DNA of 8,500 nt from an uncultured Saprospiraceae bacterium (lineage in GTDB: Bacteria; Bacteroidota; Bacteroidia; Chitinophagales; Saprospiraceae): NCBI GenBank assembly GCA_937127195.1, contig CAKZLT010000217.1:1-8500 (forward strand), written 5' to 3'. This document shows positions 6,269-8,500 of the stretch, one piece after another (within the stretch, counting starts at the first letter, position 1; each line of letters starts with the position of its first letter). The translations under genes were made by a program, and so were the position numbers. The notes below the pieces were generated by a model. The model worked only from the letters and a program-made list of their open reading frames with translations, was not told the DNA's origin and did no database searches.

Positions 6269-7900
6269 TTAATTTTTAATAATAAATTTCCGTGTAATAA
6301 TCATTCCGTCTTTATTTTTTAACCTTAAAAAATACATTCCTTCTCCTATGTTTTCTAATTCAACAGGAATGTTTTCAGTAGATTCATAAATATATTGCAT
6401 TTGAGATTGTATCAATTGACCAGTAATATTATAAATCGAAATTTGCCATTTTCCTTCTGGTAAATCCTTAAGAAGGAGATTAAAACTTCCTTGATTTGGA
6501 TTCGGAACAATATCAATGAGCGATTGATGATTGGCTATTTTTTCAGTATTAACCATAATAAACTGAAAAGTATCTGCCGACAAACAACCGTTTGAATCCG
6601 TAGTCAAGACCGAATAAATACCAGATTGATTAGCATTGATGGTTTGAAATGTATCGCTGTATAATGGAATTGTATCAAAAAACCATTGATAATTAACCGC
6701 TATACTAGACATCAAAGTACTATCATTTATCATATTAATAGTTGGAGTTATTGCACTATCAATCGTTAAGTATACAAATTGCAAACTATCGCAGCCATTA
6801 TAAGCAGTTAAAGTATCTAAATACAAACCTGTACTATTCCAACCATTATAATCACTTCCTTGACAGATATTGACATTGATAGTATCTTCGGAAGTCGGCA
6901 AAACCGATAAATTGAATCTACTCACACTATCACAACCCGTTGAAGCTTTTACTGTATCCACATAAAAACCAGACATAGTATAACCATTGTAATCTTCACC
7001 TTCACAAATGGTAATATTAGGAAAAAGACTAGGTGCATAATCTGGAATATGCCAAGTTAAGGCATATTCACTAACTTGAATGTTTGGGTCAGAAACAGTT
7101 CGAACAGTAACAGCTCCTGTAGTATGAATATTCGTGTAATAAGGACTTTCAGTCAAATAATCTACGGTTCTGACTAAACTATCAACATTGACGGAGTCAC
7201 CTAGATAGAATTCTAAACGTGCATTAGAGGCAAGTGTATCAAAATCATGATTTTGGACTTCTATACGAATACTACTATGCTGTTGTTGTGGTGAAATAGT
7301 ATAATGATAGCCATTTCCTAAATAGTTATGCCATAATTTTCCTGTACTATTAGTATCTACATTACCTGTTGTTGTTGCGTCTAATAGATTTGAACTACCT
7401 AATGCCATAATATGACCATTAAGAGCAACAGGAATACCAGATGGAGCGCCTATTCTGATGTAGTAGTCAGTGTTTATTGTCAGACTATTTAGCGTTATAG
7501 AAGTAGTTTTTGAGGAAGAAACTACACATTCATTACTTGCTTGAAATGCACCATTTGTACAAGCTCCAGAAATACCTAATATTCTCCAAACTTCTAAATG
7601 AAGACCTAAACCATTACAACCAGTATTCACTGTGATCTCATAATCACTGAACTGTCCAGTATTAAATACCCAAAAGACATCTTTTAGGTTGGTTGCGGTA
7701 TCACAAGGTGCTATCGTTTGAACCCATGTTCCCGAAGGAGAAGAAGTAGCACCCGCCGTAGTTCCTGTAAAAAAACCAGTTCCATTGACTATATTAATCA
7801 TTGGTGCATGCGCACAACTATCATTTGGAGGCTGTGAAAAACTTATCAATGAAGATAAAAGCAAACTAAATAAGAGTATGTTTCTTTTTAAAAAAGCCAT
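6269..7900 (-). CDS. Secreted cysteine-repeat protein with T9SS type A sorting domain
   Basis: This 543-residue exported protein starts with a signal peptide (basic MAFLKRN, hydrophobic core, likely cleavage near FSQ/PPN at residues 21-25). The mature part opens with PPNDSC, a start common in Bacteroidota surface proteins, then a beta-rich region of about 30-290. Two repeats of period 47 follow (about 298-334 and 345-381), each with an N-terminal Cys (299, 346), YNG, G(F/L)Y(V/L)DT and a GCDS Cys (323, 370). A PKD/Ig-like segment spans about 385-450 (YQWFFDT, SGIYSV, GC). The last ~80 residues match the T9SS type A (Por) sorting domain: VPNPNQGSF (465-473), ISIYNITGQ (487-495), GMYFLRLK (521-528) and a basic end. 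It would cross the outer membrane by T9SS and be released or anchored on the surface. No catalytic motif is seen, so adhesion or matrix binding is only a guess. It is convergent with the reductase group and functionally unlinked. Confidence 0.9.
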   Translation of the reverse strand: MAFLKRNILLFSLLLSSLISFSQPPNDSCAHAPMINIVNGTGFFTGTTAGATSSPSGTWVQTIAPCDTATNLKDVFWVFNTGQFSDYEITVNTGCNGLGLHLEVWRILGISGACTNGAFQASNECVVSSSKTTSITLNSLTINTDYYIRIGAPSGIPVALNGHIMALGSSNLLDATTTGNVDTNSTGKLWHNYLGNGYHYTISPQQQHSSIRIEVQNHDFDTLASNARLEFYLGDSVNVDSLVRTVDYLTESPYYTNIHTTGAVTVRTVSDPNIQVSEYALTWHIPDYAPSLFPNITICEGEDYNGYTMSGFYVDTVKASTGCDSVSRFNLSVLPTSEDTINVNICQGSDYNGWNSTGLYLDTLTAYNGCDSLQFVYLTIDSAITPTINMINDSTLMSSIAVNYQWFFDTIPLYSDTFQTINANQSGIYSVLTTDSNGCLSADTFQFIMVNTEKIANHQSLIDIVPNPNQGSFNLLLKDLPEGKWQISIYNITGQLIQSQMQYIYESTENIPVELENIGEGMYFLRLKNKDGMIITRKFIIKN

Positions 7901-8202
7901 GGTTCTAGTTTTTTGAAATATATTGAAATTGGTTTATAGATTGTTAAGATAGGTAATTATATATAACTGAGTTAGGTTGTTAGTCATTTTTATAAAAAAA
8001 GCAAATGCATGACTCAAAAAAAGTAATATTACTTGCATAGTTGTTAAAAAAAGAAGTCTTATTAGTTGATTTCTTTCTTTTATAAACCAAAGCAACTTCT
8101 TTTTTCTAAGAAGGAATATCGTAATCAAAATTTATTGGTACTTTAGCTAGGGAGTTTTTAGTAAAGAATTAAACTTACATTGTAACTTAAATATTATTAT
8201 AA
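7901..8202. other. Divergent intergenic spacer without a supported gene
   Basis: This AT-rich spacer separates the start of the minus-strand T9SS protein from the start of the plus-strand peptidase-like gene, so it should carry promoters for both. I found no good TTTG/TAnnTTTG pair in either direction; the nearest forms (TATATTTC on the minus strand near 7920, TACTTTAG at 8139-8146) are imperfect. It contains a palindrome at 8021-8034. It also has an A-run/T-run inverted repeat, with 8047-8057 exactly complementary to 8095-8105. A 64-codon minus-strand open frame at 7934-8128 has low-complexity, hydrophobic content and no start-site support, so I do not treat it as a gene. Confidence 0.6.
8021..8034. 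repeat. 14-bp perfect palindrome
   Basis: AAGTAATATTACTT is its own reverse complement and lies near the middle of the divergent spacer. That position would suit a dimeric regulator acting on one or both flanking genes, but the sequence is almost all A and T and no second copy is seen in the window. A regulatory role is speculative. Confidence 0.3.
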
Positions 8203-8346
8203 ATGAAAAACCAAATTATTACGCTATTCGCTATTTTGTGCTTAGTAAGCACTATAAATGCTCAAGACGACTTGCTTATTCGTCATCCTGCTGTGAGTCC
8301 TGATGGTCAATCGCTGGCTTTTTCTTGGCAACCCTTCGCTTTTTAA
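8203..8346 (+). pseudogene. Truncated start of a probable secreted S41/tricorn-type peptidase
   Basis: The frame encodes a signal peptide (MKNQIITLFAILCLVSTINAQ) and then LLIRHPAVSPDGQSLAFSWQ. From memory of the family, this resembles the mature start of Bacteroidota tricorn-like S41 peptidases, where SPDG opens the first blade of a WD40-like beta-propeller and the next residues are usually GDIW. Here the resemblance ends at Gln43 (codon 8329-8331) and the frame stops four codons later. Neither of the other two forward frames restores the expected blade before its own stop. A full-length member has around a thousand residues, so nearly all of the enzyme, including the protease domain, is absent from this frame. 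An insertion near 8332, a rearrangement or an assembly join would each explain it. Less likely, it is an intact short secreted peptide. Confidence 0.6.
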
Positions 8347-8500
8347 TCATCAGCTCCCCTGTGTCCATGACAATGGTACAATGATTTTATAACGTTAGGC
8401 CTTATGATGATGACTGAGCATCAGGAATAAATGGATAATCAACAATAATGAGAGCTTATTATGCTTAAAAACAGAGAGCATTTTTCAAAGCCAATGAATT
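8332..8500. other. Sequence of unknown origin after the peptidase break
   Basis: From 8332 to the right edge the DNA no longer continues the peptidase gene. The first 70 bases are noticeably richer in G and C than the adjoining spacer. A short open frame begins with ATG at 8461 and runs off the edge (MLKNREHFSKPMN); it could be the start of a transposase or other gene, but 13 residues are not enough to tell. A minus-strand frame entering from the right edge (NSLALKNALCF, then stop) is equally short. Neither terminal inverted repeat nor target duplication can be tested, because the other end lies outside the window. Confidence 0.35.
8461..8500 (+). CDS. Possible 5' end of an unidentified gene (partial)
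   Basis: An ATG at 8461 opens a frame reading MLKNREHFSKPMN that continues past the right edge. It lies about 130 bases inside the DNA that interrupts the peptidase-like gene. That is a plausible place for the first gene of an insertion element, but no motif is visible and no ribosome-binding sequence supports the start. Confidence 0.2.
   Translation, partial: MLKNREHFSKPMN

Noticed and set aside
7934..8128. 64-codon minus-strand open frame in the divergent spacer
   Set aside because: Its hydrophobic, low-complexity product is what AT-rich intergenic DNA yields by chance. It has no recognisable start signal and overlaps the region expected to carry promoters.

Overview
The window comes from an AT-rich member of the Bacteroidota. 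Three things point there: a secreted protein ending in a type IX secretion system (T9SS) sorting domain, start regions rich in A and T without clear Shine-Dalgarno sequences, and TAnnTTTG-like promoter elements. I cannot name the genus from this sequence.

Positions 1-85 may hold the last 27 codons of an upstream membrane protein. From 139 to 6193 there are five closely spaced plus-strand genes. Three are tandem paralogues of the geranylgeranyl reductase (GGR) family of FAD-dependent oxidoreductases (139-1392, 1464-2708, 2782-4029). Next comes a UbiA-superfamily membrane prenyltransferase (4026-4970) that overlaps the third reductase by four bases, and then a fourth, more divergent GGR-like protein (5015-6193). 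Each of the three tandem copies is preceded by a related 35-base leader, so the upstream DNA was duplicated with the gene. A strong inverted repeat at 6204-6254 ends the group and probably also serves the convergent gene on the other strand.

The minus strand (6269-7900) encodes a secreted repeat protein with a signal peptide, two cysteine-framed repeats and a C-terminal T9SS sorting domain. It does not look related to the reductase group. A 302-base divergent spacer (7901-8202) follows. The plus strand then starts what looks like a secreted S41/tricorn-type peptidase with a WD40-like beta-propeller. Its reading frame loses family resemblance after codon 43 and stops at 8346. The last ~170 bases therefore look like foreign DNA (insertion or rearrangement) or a junction.

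Read together, the five genes suggest a membrane isoprenoid pathway. The UbiA enzyme would attach a polyprenyl chain to an acceptor (a quinone precursor or a glycerol-phosphate-type lipid), and the GGR-family enzymes would saturate some of the chain's double bonds. Three tandem reductases plus a fourth with altered cofactor-binding motifs is the most unusual part of the window. The substrate cannot be read from the sequence.
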